This document shows positions 1-10,700 of a stretch of DNA of 61,707 nucleotides, one piece after another (position 1 is the first letter of the stretch; each line of letters opens with the position of its first letter). The stretch covers positions 1-61,707 of the forward strand of contig DBQD01000054.1 in assembly GCA_002305715.1 (NCBI GenBank), given 5' to 3'. Made by a program: the position numbers and the translations under genes. The notes beneath the pieces were generated by a model. The model saw only the letters and a program-made list of their open reading frames with translations. It was not told the origin of the DNA and did no database searches. This stretch comes from Proteiniphilum sp. UBA1403. Lineage in GTDB: Bacteria; Bacteroidota; Bacteroidia; Bacteroidales; Dysgonomonadaceae.

Positions 1-386
1 ATCTTTTGAGACAGCCCCTTTTTAGTTGTAGGCATACTTCTATTAACTATTTATTCTTTTAAATAGCGGATTATACTCATACAAATATTGTTTATAGAGA
101 TTGGTCGACAAAATTGACATGTTTATCTATTTCGTTTGTTATCATGAAAACATTAAGTTATATTTGTTTAGATTAATTTTTTTTATCGACGAGTAGTAAA
201 AGTGGTTGGTTCGATTAAATGCGTTTAGTTCTATCATAACGAATGGCTGCTATTTCAAACTACTTTGTCGTAACATACTGTAGTTATTCGCAAATTAACG
301 GATTTTCTATAACATGATTCTGTCAACATTGGCATTTTATTAAAAAGAGGAAGATGTCTCTATTGTAATTCTTTACATAATAAACG
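1..386. other. AT-rich leader region before the transporter locus
   Basis: No convincing gene is visible here. The first 20 bases contain TTTTGAGACAGCCCC, which resembles the outer end of some insertion sequences, but nothing else of such an element lies in the window. A Bacteroidota-type promoter is at 135-166, so the downstream operon probably has a leader of about 210 nt. Within that leader, AACTAC (258-263) can pair with GTAGTT (280-285). I recognise no known riboswitch. A short purine-rich run lies at about 345-355. Confidence 0.5.
135..166 (+). promoter_or_regulatory. Bacteroidota promoter, TTTG-N20-TATATTTG
   Basis: TTTG at 135-138 is followed after exactly 20 nt by TATATTTG at 159-166. 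This matches the -33/-7 architecture known for the Bacteroidota primary sigma factor (TTTG and TAnnTTTG). Transcription would begin near 172, leaving about 215 nt of untranslated leader before the ABC ATPase gene at 387. Confidence 0.6.
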
Positions 387-1280
387 ATGAGTATATCGAT
401 ACGTTCACTGAACAAAGTTTACCCGAATGGAAACCATGCATTAAAAGATATCAACATGGAAATTCCGACAGGTATGTTCGGCTTGCTAGGGCCTAACGGA
501 GCTGGGAAGTCCACACTGATGCGTATTCTTGTTTCATTAATGGAACCCTCTTCGGGTGAAGTGGATATTTTCGGATATAACTTACTTAAAGAACGGAAAC
601 AAGTGAGAGCTATTCTCGGTTATCTGCCTCAAGATTTTCGTTTTTTTGCTAAATATAAAACATATGAGTTTCTAGACTATGCCGCACGCTTATCAGGGAT
701 GCACAACGGTAAACAGAGACGACAGGCAGTTGATGCGATGTTAGAGAATGTAGGGCTGTTTGATGTCCGTGAGCGCTATGCTTCCCGTTTGTCGGGTGGT
801 ATGAAACGTCGATTAGGAATAGCGCAGGCATTGATACACAGTCCCAAATTGATTATTGTTGATGAACCCACAACGGGTCTTGATCCAGAAGAACGGATCC
901 GATTTCGTAATCTGCTTTCAAAAATTAGTGAGCAGGATGTCACAATCATTCTCTCAACACATATAGTAGGAGATATTTCAAGTACCTGCAATTGCATGGC
1001 ACTGATGAACAAAGGTGAAATAGCTTTTTTCGGCTCACCAGAGGAGATGCGTAAAGAGGCAGAAGGTAAAGTGTGGCGAATGAAGATTAGTGGAGATCAA
1101 TTGCCTCTTATAGACAAAAAGTATCCGGTGATTACGACTGTGCCATCTGGAGCAGGGTGGGAGATTCAAGTTGTTGCAGATGAAATTGAAGGGTATGACG
1201 CAGAGCCCTATCCTCCAAACTTGGAACATGCCTATGTTTATTTCATGGAGAAAAAGTTAAACCGTTGGATCGAAGATTGA
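387..1280 (+). CDS. ABC transporter ATP-binding protein (NatA-like)
   Basis: This is a complete cytoplasmic ABC ATPase of 297 aa. Walker A GPNGAGKST is at residues 35-43, the Q-loop glutamine is near 82, the signature LSGGMKRR is at 135-142, Walker B LIIVDE is at 155-160 and the H-loop histidine is H192. Tyr12 fits the A-loop. About 100 residues follow the core. The gene lies 17 nt before a giant ABC-2 permease, which is its likely partner. The ATPase domain is close in sequence to the one at the C-terminus of the fusion protein at 10881-15572: they share the stretch around Walker A, the RIRFRNLL segment and a similar tail, so the two look like paralogues within one locus. The substrate is unknown. 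Confidence 0.9.
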   Translation: MSISIRSLNKVYPNGNHALKDINMEIPTGMFGLLGPNGAGKSTLMRILVSLMEPSSGEVDIFGYNLLKERKQVRAILGYLPQDFRFFAKYKTYEFLDYAARLSGMHNGKQRRQAVDAMLENVGLFDVRERYASRLSGGMKRRLGIAQALIHSPKLIIVDEPTTGLDPEERIRFRNLLSKISEQDVTIILSTHIVGDISSTCNCMALMNKGEIAFFGSPEEMRKEAEGKVWRMKISGDQLPLIDKKYPVITTVPSGAGWEIQVVADEIEGYDAEPYPPNLEHAYVYFMEKKLNRWIED

Positions 1281-1297
1281 TAACGTGATACAAAAGA

Positions 1298-4200
1298 ATG
1301 CGGGCCTTATATAACATACAATCTGTTGCCAAATATGAGAGTAAACTTCTTATGCGAAGCTGGTTTTACCGAATCTTTTTGGTATTAGTTGTCCTTTTTT
1401 TGTCCTTTTATAACTTTATTGCATTGGTTGCAGAGAATAGTGGCGGATTTTGGCTGATGAAAGCCTTGCCTGCTAATATTCCCTATATAAACTTAATGCT
1501 CCTCAATACTGGACAGGCGATTATTGCTGTCTTTCTATCTTCTGAGTTTCTTAAATCGGATAAAAAACTTGATACTTCTGAAGTATTCTATGTGCACCCT
1601 CTCAGTAACGCGGAATATGTGGCTGGTAAGATCTTGGGTAACCTGGCTGTATTCATCCGTCTGGATCTCTTCATTATATTGTTGGTGATTACATTCAATA
1701 TTATTTCGGGTGTCACCATCGACTGGACAGCTTATCTACTCTATTTTTTGCTGATATGTATCCCTACCTTGATTTATATCTTCGGTTTGTCAATCGCTCT
1801 TATGCTCATACTGAAAAGCCAGGCAATCACTTTCGTTATTTTATTGGGTTATATTGCTCTCACACTCTTCTACATTGGAGATAAGTTTTATTATCTCTTC
1901 GACTACATGGTCTACAACCTGCCACTTGTGAAATCTACCATCGTGGGTTTCTCCAATTGGGCAATGCTGATTAATCACCGCATGATTTATATACTCCTAG
2001 GTTTGGGATTTATCTGTATTTCAATTTTCCTATTCAGAAGACTCCCCAATACAAAAAATGGAGCTTACAGATGGTTGTTTTTATCGGTATTCCTGGTAGG
2101 TGCAGGATTATGGGCTTCCTATACTCATGTTGCGAACATTCTGCATGCAGGAAAGATGCGACAACTCTATACAGAGGTGAATAACCGTTATGTGAACAGA
2201 CCCAAGATGGTGATCGATCATTATGATATTAACCTTACCCAATATCCCCAAACAATCACTTCTGATGTGAAGATCAGAGCGATAGCTTTAGATAATGCTT
2301 CCGTATTTTCTTTTTGTCTAAATCCGGGATTGAGTGTGACCGAAGTAACAGAAAATGATAAGCCCTTGTCATTTACTCGTGATCATCAAATTCTATTGAT
2401 TGATTTCGGACGTGAATTGGCAGTAGGAGATTCGATTCAATTATGGTTGAAATATGCCGGTTCTATCGATGAAAACTTTTGTTATTTGGATATTCCAGAA
2501 CAGATTTTGCAGGAGGAGTTTTCAAGTGGAATGTTCAAAATAGATAAGAAATACAGTTTTCAGAACGAAGATTATCTTCTTTTTACACCTGAAACCTATT
2601 GGTACCCACGTCCCGGGACATCCTACAGCAGTGAGAATCCTGATTGGCAACAGGCATATTTCAGCCATTTTCGCTTAAAAGTGAAAACAATAAATGGATT
2701 AAAAGCATTATCGCAAGGCTCCATGAGATGGCCTATTGTCAAACGTAGAAGTTTTGACCTGCAGGATTCCATACATGTGAAGAGAAAACCTTCGGAAAGA
2801 GCAGAAGTGAGTCGTGTCGCCGACACGACAAGTACAAGCCGGATGAGACCCGGAAGAGAACAAGCATTCAGAAATGATAGCACAAGAAGAATACGTCCTG
2901 CGGGAGAGATGAGGCCTGGAAGGGTTCGTCCTGCTGGAGAAACAAGGCCAGGTGGTGTATCACCTGCTCGCCCTGAAAGACAGGGAGGAGTTCGTCCATC
3001 AGGTTCAGGGCGGTCACAGGAAACTGTAGATAGGAGCACTTCAGAGAGGACTCCTCGTCGAGATACACTTCGAAATTTGGCAAACCGGAGTAGAGCCATG
3101 AGACCCGATAGCCTGCCTAAAGAGAGAAGTGTTAGAGTTGAGAATGAGGTCGTGTACGATTCTATTTTTGTCTATGAAACAGATTTTCCTACCCCTTCCA
3201 TTTCACTAATTATTGGAGACTATGAGCAAAAAAGCATCGAGGTTGATGAAGTAACCTATAGTGTATGGTATTTAAAAGGTCACGATTATTTTTCTGACAT
3301 TCTCGCTTCGGTTTCTGATACCATCCCGGCACAGATAAGAGAACGAAGGCGCTCGTTGGAAGGTAATTATTCACTCGACTATTCGTTTCAACGTTTCTCA
3401 CTTGTGGAAGTGCCTGTGCAGTTTTACAGCTATATGCGTACATGGACACAGGCTCAGGAAGTGATGCAACCTGAAATGGTTCTATTCCCGGAGAAAGGGA
3501 GTCTGGTGAACGAAGCGGATTTTGTGAAGGGTGTACATGATGAGAAGAACCGTGCACGAGGAAACGGTCAAGAAATCAGTGATGAGGATGCAGCAATGCG
3601 CGTACTAAATCGTTTTACACGACTATTTGAGAGGACTGAAAGCAATCTCGACTGGTCTCAAGAAAGAGGAGCAGTGAACGTTTCCTCAAAACCTAATCCT
3701 TTTTTTCTATTTCCTCAGTTGTACAATTTCCGCTACAATATTTTTTCATCCGAATGGCCAATTTCTAACCGACTAATTGAGCTCTATCTGCAGGATAATA
3801 CAGATGAAAACAGCTGGATCCGACAAATGAATGGAATCAGTAACAATGAGAAGGCGAATCTGCTGATGGAGAAGGCTCCATTCAAGGAGTTGCTTTCCGA
3901 TATGGAGCATCGAGATCTACTTGACAATATCACCTCATTGAAAGCCAACAATCTGTTTGCCTATGCTGAGCACAATGTAGGATATAGAGAGTTTCGGGAT
4001 TCATTACGAGTTGTACTGCAGCGGAATATGTTCACCAATTTGCGTTTTGAAAAGCTACTCGATACCTTGGGTATGATCGCAAATGTTGATCTGAATGCAC
4101 CCCTTGTAGGCTGGTATCATCCCACTGCTCTACCTGTATATCAGATATGGACGCCTGAAATTGTGCAACTTACAAACCGCGACAGGGAGGTGTATATTGT

Positions 4201-5050
4201 AAAACTCCAGATATCGAATGATTCCGATCATGATGGGGTTATCAATCTGGATATCAATTTTGGAGGATGGCAAAATACAATTTATGATCCTCGGGCAAAA
4301 CGGAAAGTGCCAATTAAAGCACACGAAACAATGAAGTTGGTGTCTGTGTGGGAAGAAGCGCCACGGAGCATCAACATTAATACCCTAATTTCAGCGAATC
4401 TGCCCAGCACTGTCAATCTACCTGTTAACAATATTATTCGTGAACGGAACAAACCTGTTGACGAAGAAGGGGATTTTATTGTGATGAGTGCTTCCGCTAA
4501 AATTCAAGGGGAGGTGGTTGTGGATAACGAGGACTCAACCCTTTTCTTATTGTCTGCTCCGGAGGAGGTAGGACTTCTACCGCAATGGCTCGATCGTGTT
4601 GATGACAACTCTTTTCGCTATTCGGGTGTCTCAAGCTGGCGACCACCGTTGCGTTGGACACTAACCACAAACGATCAGTATTATGGTACTCATGTTCGCT
4701 CCGCCTACGTGATTAAAAGTGGAAGCGGGAATCAGACTGCCACATGGAGAATTCCAGTGCCTGCAGCAGGGCAGTATGATCTCTATTACTGGGTCTTCAA
4801 ACCGGATGAATTACGCAGAGGACGGGGCCGACGTGGACGCGGTCCGACGGGAAGTGATGCTGAGTATCATTTTATTGTGCGTTATGATAATGACCAAGAA
4901 AATGCATACATTAATTTGCAACGATCGGATGATGGATGGAGTATGCTCGGATCCTATTTCTTCAATCAAGATACAATAGAAGTAGTACTGGATAATAACA
5001 CTAAACTGCGGACAGTAACAGCCGATGCCGTAAAGATTGTGAGAAGATAA
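1298..5050 (+). CDS. Giant ABC-2 type permease with degenerate M1-peptidase-like exterior and C-terminal golvesin-like domain
   Basis: The protein has 1250 aa. Residues about 20-275 hold around seven membrane segments in the manner of ABC-2 permeases. Residues about 300-480 look like the N-terminal beta domain of M1 aminopeptidases. A low-complexity Arg/Pro/Gly stretch covers about 496-615. The next 450 residues resemble the catalytic part of permease/M1 fusion proteins, but I find neither an HExxH zinc motif nor a GxMEN motif, so peptidase activity is unlikely. The last 135 residues are beta-rich with aromatic positions similar to the golvesin/Xly-type domain. It is paired with the ATPase 17 nt upstream. 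I infer an envelope transporter with a large periplasmic part that binds a partner or substrate. Domain names come from pattern recognition only. Confidence 0.75.
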   Translation: MRALYNIQSVAKYESKLLMRSWFYRIFLVLVVLFLSFYNFIALVAENSGGFWLMKALPANIPYINLMLLNTGQAIIAVFLSSEFLKSDKKLDTSEVFYVHPLSNAEYVAGKILGNLAVFIRLDLFIILLVITFNIISGVTIDWTAYLLYFLLICIPTLIYIFGLSIALMLILKSQAITFVILLGYIALTLFYIGDKFYYLFDYMVYNLPLVKSTIVGFSNWAMLINHRMIYILLGLGFICISIFLFRRLPNTKNGAYRWLFLSVFLVGAGLWASYTHVANILHAGKMRQLYTEVNNRYVNRPKMVIDHYDINLTQYPQTITSDVKIRAIALDNASVFSFCLNPGLSVTEVTENDKPLSFTRDHQILLIDFGRELAVGDSIQLWLKYAGSIDENFCYLDIPEQILQEEFSSGMFKIDKKYSFQNEDYLLFTPETYWYPRPGTSYSSENPDWQQAYFSHFRLKVKTINGLKALSQGSMRWPIVKRRSFDLQDSIHVKRKPSERAEVSRVADTTSTSRMRPGREQAFRNDSTRRIRPAGEMRPGRVRPAGETRPGGVSPARPERQGGVRPSGSGRSQETVDRSTSERTPRRDTLRNLANRSRAMRPDSLPKERSVRVENEVVYDSIFVYETDFPTPSISLIIGDYEQKSIEVDEVTYSVWYLKGHDYFSDILASVSDTIPAQIRERRRSLEGNYSLDYSFQRFSLVEVPVQFYSYMRTWTQAQEVMQPEMVLFPEKGSLVNEADFVKGVHDEKNRARGNGQEISDEDAAMRVLNRFTRLFERTESNLDWSQERGAVNVSSKPNPFFLFPQLYNFRYNIFSSEWPISNRLIELYLQDNTDENSWIRQMNGISNNEKANLLMEKAPFKELLSDMEHRDLLDNITSLKANNLFAYAEHNVGYREFRDSLRVVLQRNMFTNLRFEKLLDTLGMIANVDLNAPLVGWYHPTALPVYQIWTPEIVQLTNRDREVYIVKLQISNDSDHDGVINLDINFGGWQNTIYDPRAKRKVPIKAHETMKLVSVWEEAPRSININTLISANLPSTVNLPVNNIIRERNKPVDEEGDFIVMSASAKIQGEVVVDNEDSTLFLLSAPEEVGLLPQWLDRVDDNSFRYSGVSSWRPPLRWTLTTNDQYYGTHVRSAYVIKSGSGNQTATWRIPVPAAGQYDLYYWVFKPDELRRGRGRRGRGPTGSDAEYHFIVRYDNDQENAYINLQRSDDGWSMLGSYFFNQDTIEVVLDNNTKLRTVTADAVKIVRR

Positions 5051-5126
5051 ATAAAGTTTTACTCAATCCGTATTTCATTTTTATATGAATGCAATCAGAT
5101 AAAGGAAAACAGAAAAAGAAATAACT

Positions 5127-6656
5127 ATGAACAGGAATCATTTTCAAGTACATCTACTTTGGTTGCTGCTTTTTTGGTCGGGAGGATCATTGCAGGCATA
5201 CACCCATGCACAGACACCGATGACAATTGAGCAAGCTTTGGATATAGCGGAAAAGAATAACCCTGATTTGCAAGCAGCCAAGCTCAATCTCGAACGTTAT
5301 CAGTATAATCTTGTAGCGCAACAGGCTTCATTAAAATCTCGCTTCTCTCTTGATCTGAATCCAATCAATTATAGTCGATCGAGACGGTTCGATAACCGAC
5401 TATCTCAGTGGTATACAAATGAAACCCTGAACACCAGTGGCACATTTATGGTGTCTCAACCGATACTTCTGACCGATGGGGAGATATCACTGATTAATAC
5501 GTTTGGATGGCAGGATAACAAGTCGATAGTAGAAGGAATGAGTAATCAGAACAAAGCATTTAGTAATGACCTCTATATTCGTTTGAATCAGCCGATATTC
5601 ACCTATAACCGTCGAAAAATGGAGCTGCAACGGATTGAGTTTGACTATGAAAATGCTGGTATTCGCTATGCATTACAACGACTTAATACGGAGAGAAGCA
5701 TTACCAATCAGTTCTATACGGTATATATGGCTCAGAACAACCTTGCTATCAGTAAGGAAGAGTTAGAAAATACGAAACAGAGTTTTGAGATAATTCAGAA
5801 TAAGGTGGAAGCTGATCTTTCAGCAAGGGAAGAACTTTATCAGGCAGAACTGAACCTTGCCAATGCGCAGTCGGCAGTAGAAGAGAGGATTGTTTCACTC
5901 GAAAACGCCAAGGACCAGTTAAAGCAAACGCTGGGGATGTCTCTTGATGATGATCTTGAGGTGGTGCTAGAGATTGAGGTGAGCCCCGTTGCAATTGACT
6001 TGGTGCAAGCGGTTCAGAATGGACTGAATTCGAGAATGGAACTGCGTCAGCGTGAAATTGATATTGAACTGGCAGAGTTGCAGATGATTCAGACAAAAAG
6101 TCTCAATGAGTTTAGGGGAGATATCTCCCTGTCTGTCGGTATCATTGGCGACCATGAGAGGTTTGGTAACATGTATGACAATCCAACACAAAACCCACGT
6201 GTGGCAATCAGCTTTGCGGTTCCAATCTTTGATTGGGGTGAAAAAAAAGCAAGAGTCAAGGCACAAAAGGTGGCGCAAACCCTGGCACGTTTAGATCAGG
6301 AGAACTTGCGAATAGATATAGAACTAGATGTGAGACAGACCTGGAGGAGATTGGAGAACTTGCGTACCCAGATAGATATTGCAGAGAAAAGTGTACGAAA
6401 TGCACAACTTACCTATGATATCAACCTTACGCGGTATCGAGAAGGAGATCTTACAGGTATGGAGATCAGCCAATTCCAAACACAGCTTTCGAATAGGAAA
6501 ATAGCGTATGCCCAGTCACTCATAAATTATAAAATTGAACTGCTTAACCTGAAAATACTGACCTTGTACGACTATGAAAATGATCGTCCCATAGTCCCAA
6601 TCAGGGAATGGCAGTCTATACCCTCTGAAAGTACTGATATAAACATAAAGAAGTAA
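5127..6656 (+). CDS. TolC-family outer membrane efflux protein
   Basis: The protein has 509 aa with an N-terminal signal peptide (hydrophobic residues about 8-25, cleavage likely near the AYTHAQ region). The body shows two repeats of long amphipathic helices rich in Gln, Glu, Asn and Leu (for example IEQALDIAEKNNPDLQAAK near the start), interrupted by beta segments, as expected for a TolC-type trimeric channel. Its length is normal for the family. The adaptor gene starts 4 nt after its stop, so the two are almost certainly co-translated. In the cell it would provide the outer membrane exit duct for the RND pumps encoded next. Confidence 0.9.
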   Translation: MNRNHFQVHLLWLLLFWSGGSLQAYTHAQTPMTIEQALDIAEKNNPDLQAAKLNLERYQYNLVAQQASLKSRFSLDLNPINYSRSRRFDNRLSQWYTNETLNTSGTFMVSQPILLTDGEISLINTFGWQDNKSIVEGMSNQNKAFSNDLYIRLNQPIFTYNRRKMELQRIEFDYENAGIRYALQRLNTERSITNQFYTVYMAQNNLAISKEELENTKQSFEIIQNKVEADLSAREELYQAELNLANAQSAVEERIVSLENAKDQLKQTLGMSLDDDLEVVLEIEVSPVAIDLVQAVQNGLNSRMELRQREIDIELAELQMIQTKSLNEFRGDISLSVGIIGDHERFGNMYDNPTQNPRVAISFAVPIFDWGEKKARVKAQKVAQTLARLDQENLRIDIELDVRQTWRRLENLRTQIDIAEKSVRNAQLTYDINLTRYREGDLTGMEISQFQTQLSNRKIAYAQSLINYKIELLNLKILTLYDYENDRPIVPIREWQSIPSESTDINIKK

Positions 6657-6660
6657 CCGG

Positions 6661-7713
6661 ATGAAATACAGAATCTTATTGCTAGTACTACTGGCAGCAT
6701 TGTTGATGGCATGTGGGAATCAGTCCCAAGGCACTCAAAGCGAGATCGAAACACCAGTCTCTGTGCAGGAGCTGAAGAAAAGTTCAATCAGCAAAATGAT
6801 CAACACAACAGGAACAGCATTGGCAACCTATAGCATTGTGCTTAATGCTGAGATGAGTGGCTTTTACAACCTACAAAATAATCCATCCACTGGAAAACCC
6901 TTTAAATTAGGTGATGTGGTGAAAAAGGGACAGCTGATAGTCCGTCTGGAGGATAAAGAGTATGAAAATGGAATCGCTCTGGAGTCCAGAAAGCTTAGCC
7001 TTGAAATAGCAGAGCAAGAGCAAAGCAAGCAGAAAGCTCTCTATGAAAAAGGAGGGGTGACACTGAGCGAAATGCGCAATACCGAGGTACGGGTTACCAA
7101 TGCCCGATATGATCTTGAAAATGCGATGTTGAGCCTTGAAAAAATGAAGGTGAAGGCTCCCTTCGACGGCGTTATTGTTTCTCTACCATATTACACGCCA
7201 CAGAGCAAGGTGTCGCAAGGGAGTGAGATGGTTGGACTTATGGCCTATTCGCGCATGTATATGGAGATCAATCTTCCAGAAAGTGCTATACAATATGTGC
7301 AACCCAATCAACCGGTGTATATCACGCATTACATTCTGTCGCAGGATACACTCAGTGGAATAATCAGTGAGTTGTCACCAGCTATCAGCACAGAAACACG
7401 TACATTCAGGGGTAAAATACTGATCGATAACAATCAGTTGAAACTACGTCCCGGCATGTTTGTCAAAGCTGATATAGTGGTCGATAAAGCTGAAAGCGCC
7501 ATCGTGATACCGAAAGAGGTGGTTATCTCAAGAAGGAACCGAAAGTATGTCTATGTTGTGGAAAAAAGCACTGCAATATTGCGTGAAATACAAACAGGTC
7601 TTGAAGATGAAGATAACATTGAGGTTACCCGAGGGCTGAATGAAAATGACAACCTGATCATTCGGGGATACGAAACATTACGTGAAAACAGCCGTGTAAA
7701 AGTCTTAAAATAG
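6661..7713 (+). CDS. RND efflux periplasmic adaptor lipoprotein (HlyD/MFP family)
   Basis: The protein has 350 aa. The signal ends in a lipobox (LMAC at residues about 15-18), so it is probably a lipoprotein anchored in the inner membrane. A barrel-sandwich (lipoyl-like) half is seen around KGQLIVRLEDKEY, then a short coiled-coil hairpin, the second half around MKVKAPFDGVI, a beta-barrel domain, and a C-terminal membrane-proximal domain with the usual RPGMFV motif. It is a short adaptor. It sits between the TolC-like gene and the RND pump and should bridge them. Confidence 0.9.
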   Translation: MKYRILLLVLLAALLMACGNQSQGTQSEIETPVSVQELKKSSISKMINTTGTALATYSIVLNAEMSGFYNLQNNPSTGKPFKLGDVVKKGQLIVRLEDKEYENGIALESRKLSLEIAEQEQSKQKALYEKGGVTLSEMRNTEVRVTNARYDLENAMLSLEKMKVKAPFDGVIVSLPYYTPQSKVSQGSEMVGLMAYSRMYMEINLPESAIQYVQPNQPVYITHYILSQDTLSGIISELSPAISTETRTFRGKILIDNNQLKLRPGMFVKADIVVDKAESAIVIPKEVVISRRNRKYVYVVEKSTAILREIQTGLEDEDNIEVTRGLNENDNLIIRGYETLRENSRVKVLK

Positions 7714-7757
7714 GCTGATTCATAGAGGAATGCCATTCTTATAAAATCATACCGTAA

Positions 7758-10700
7758 ATGAGGAATATTCTCCGATTTGCATTGAAAAATCCTGTTTCCA
7801 TCAGTATGATCGTCTTCGCGATATTACTGTTGGGGAAGATTTCATACGACAGACTCAGTGTGGATTTGTTGCCCAACATGAACAGTCCGCGCCTCTTTAT
7901 AGAATTGAAAGCGGGTGAGCGACCACCTGAAGAGATCGAAAAAATGTTTGTCGAAAACATTGAATCGATGGCAATCAGGCAGAGTGATGTGGTTCAGGTA
8001 TCATCGGTAATCAGGGCAGGATCTGCCAGGGTTACGGTAGAATACCTGCAGAATAAAGATATGGACGAAGCATTCTTGGATCTGCAGAAAGCGATGGGGA
8101 CTTTATCCCAAAATGCCGATATCGAGTCGATCAATATCACGCAGCATGATCCAAATATGGCACCAGTGGTTTTGATTGCCATGTCTCACCAGACGATAAC
8201 CGATATGGCAGAGTTGCGGAAGATGGCAGACAGCTATATCCGAAACGAACTCATCCGTCTAGAAGGAATCGCCGAAGTGTCACTTTCAGGGGAAGAAACG
8301 CCGGTGCTCACCATTGAGACCAACCCCTATATGCTGCGTGCTTTTGGTGTAACAATGGAAGAGATTGCTTCGAGAATTGAGTCTAACAATCAATCCATTT
8401 CAGGGGGAAGGGTGAGTGAGATGGGATTGCAGTATCTGGTAAAGAGCTCGACACTGTTTACAAGTGAAAAGGATTTTGAAAATCTGATTATCAGTTATAA
8501 ACCTACAGAGACAACAATGGGGGGGAGCATGCAGACCGGAGCTTCCGGAAGCGAAAGTGCACCCCTCTTCCTCGGAGAGGTTGCCACTATAAAGTTTGAA
8601 AACGCACGTCCCGATAATATCGTGCGAATTAATGGGGAGCGTTGTATTGGTCTGTCGGTTTATAAAGAGACACAATTCAATACGGTAAAAGCGGTAGACC
8701 TGATTAATGCTCAATTGTCGGTCATTCAGCAGGCGCTACCTGGTTACAAGTTTCAAGTAATCAGTAACCAAGGAACCTTTATCAAGCAGGCAATCAGTGA
8801 GGTTATCTACAGTGCTCTATTGGGGATGCTGCTTGCCGTACTGGTTCTTTTTTACTTTCTACGCAGGGTGAGTACAACACTTATTGTAAGTATATCCATA
8901 CCTATCTCGCTTATTGCAACCTTCACTATGATGTATTTCAATGGTCTTACCATCAACGTGATGACGTTAAGTGGACTGGCTTTGGGGGCAGGTATGCTAA
9001 TCGATAATGTGATCGTGGTGATTGAAAGCATATTCCGAAACAGAGAGCAAGGCCTGGAACGCACCGAGGCGATCATTAATGGCACTACGGAGGTTTCAGG
9101 GGCAGTTATCGCATCAACAGTGACCACTATCGTCGTATTTATCCCGATAGTTTACCTGCACGGTGCATCGGGAGAGCTTTTCAAGGATTTGGCTTGGACC
9201 GTTACATTTTCGCTACTCTCCTCGCTATTTGTTGCACTGCTGGTTATCCCAATGCTCTATGATAGGTTCACCCGACGGAAAGAGGATCAAGTAGAGACTA
9301 AGTCAGTACAGTTCAGAGGTTATAGTAACCACTTGCGCAAGTTGCTCAACCATCGCTGGTGGGTTATTTCTATCTCGGCAGCGATACTCATCGTTTCCAT
9401 ATTCCTGATACCATTTGTACGAACCGAATTCCTACCACGTACAGAAGGGAAGGATTTTACCATTTTGGTCAAACTGCCGGAAGGAACACGTTTGGAACGT
9501 ACCGATGCAGTGGTGCAAAACTTGGAGCACATTGTACAGCAGATTAGTGAAGATAGCCTGGTTGTGCTATATAGTCATGTCGGTATGGGTTCTTCAGATA
9601 ATGCAACATTTGAAGGAGAGCATACGGCAATGATTAAGGTAATCCTGTCAGAACAGAGTAAGGTTTTGCCAGAGGAATTGATTGCACGTTTCTCAGAAGC
9701 GACCTCAAGCATGGATGGGGTAGAGTTTGCATTTAAGCAGGAAAACAATTCACTAGGTGACATCCTGGGAGAAGAGGAGGCGCCAATAGTTGTAGAAGTG
9801 AGAGGTGAAGATCTTGAGGAGATTGCGTTCCTTACAGAGGATGTATTGTCGCGTTTGTCATCCATTAACGGGATTTATAACATGAAGTCGTCGATGGCAG
9901 ACGGTGCACCCGAGCTCAACATCAACATCGATCGCACTATTTCCGGTATCAACAATATCTCAGTGAATACACTTATTCAACAACTGGTACAACAGCTGCA
10001 GGGACATGAAGTGGGTAAGATGGACTATAAAGGGGAGATGCGTGATATTATAATTAAAGTACCTGATATAACTAGAAGTGAACTAGGAGAGTTGCTTGTT
10101 AGAAGTGGAAACCAAGAGTTCCGACTGAATGAAATAGCTACCATTACACAATCTCAGGCACCCAAAGAGATATATCGCCGCAACCAAAACCGTCTAAATA
10201 AAATTGTTGCCGATCTTGAAGCGGGTAGTTCACTCGACAAAGTTGCCCGTGAAATTCGTGGGGCTGTGGCGGATATTGATTTGCCCGTCGGTTATACCAT
10301 CACCGTTACAGGTGAGGAAGAGAGGCGTGTAGAGTCAATGGAGAGCCTGTTTTTTGCGCTTCTCCTATCTGTTGTGTTGGTTTACATGGTGCTGGCTTCT
10401 CAATATGAGTCGTTGCTGCACCCGTTTACCATATTGCTCACCACTCCGTTTGGTCTCGTTGGGGCTGTACTGTTTTTCCTTATCTCCCGTACATCTCTTA
10501 ACATTATGGGAGCTATGGGTATAATCATGTTGGCGGGAATAGCTATTAACAACTCAATACTCTTGGTGGGGCGTATCAATCAGTTGAAGCGTATTATGCC
10601 TCTTACAGAGGCAATTGTCAAAGCAGGACAACAGCGTATACGTCCCATAATTATGACCAGTCTCACCACAATTTTAGTGTTATTGCCAATGACATTCAAC

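Noticed and set aside
205..222. tRNA T-loop-like sequence GGTTCGATTAA in the leader
   Set aside because: No matching acceptor, D or anticodon stems can be drawn around it.
2623..3099. 158-aa minus-strand frame opposite the giant permease
   Set aside because: It is a shadow of the Arg/Pro repeat region, with no start context and no family resemblance.
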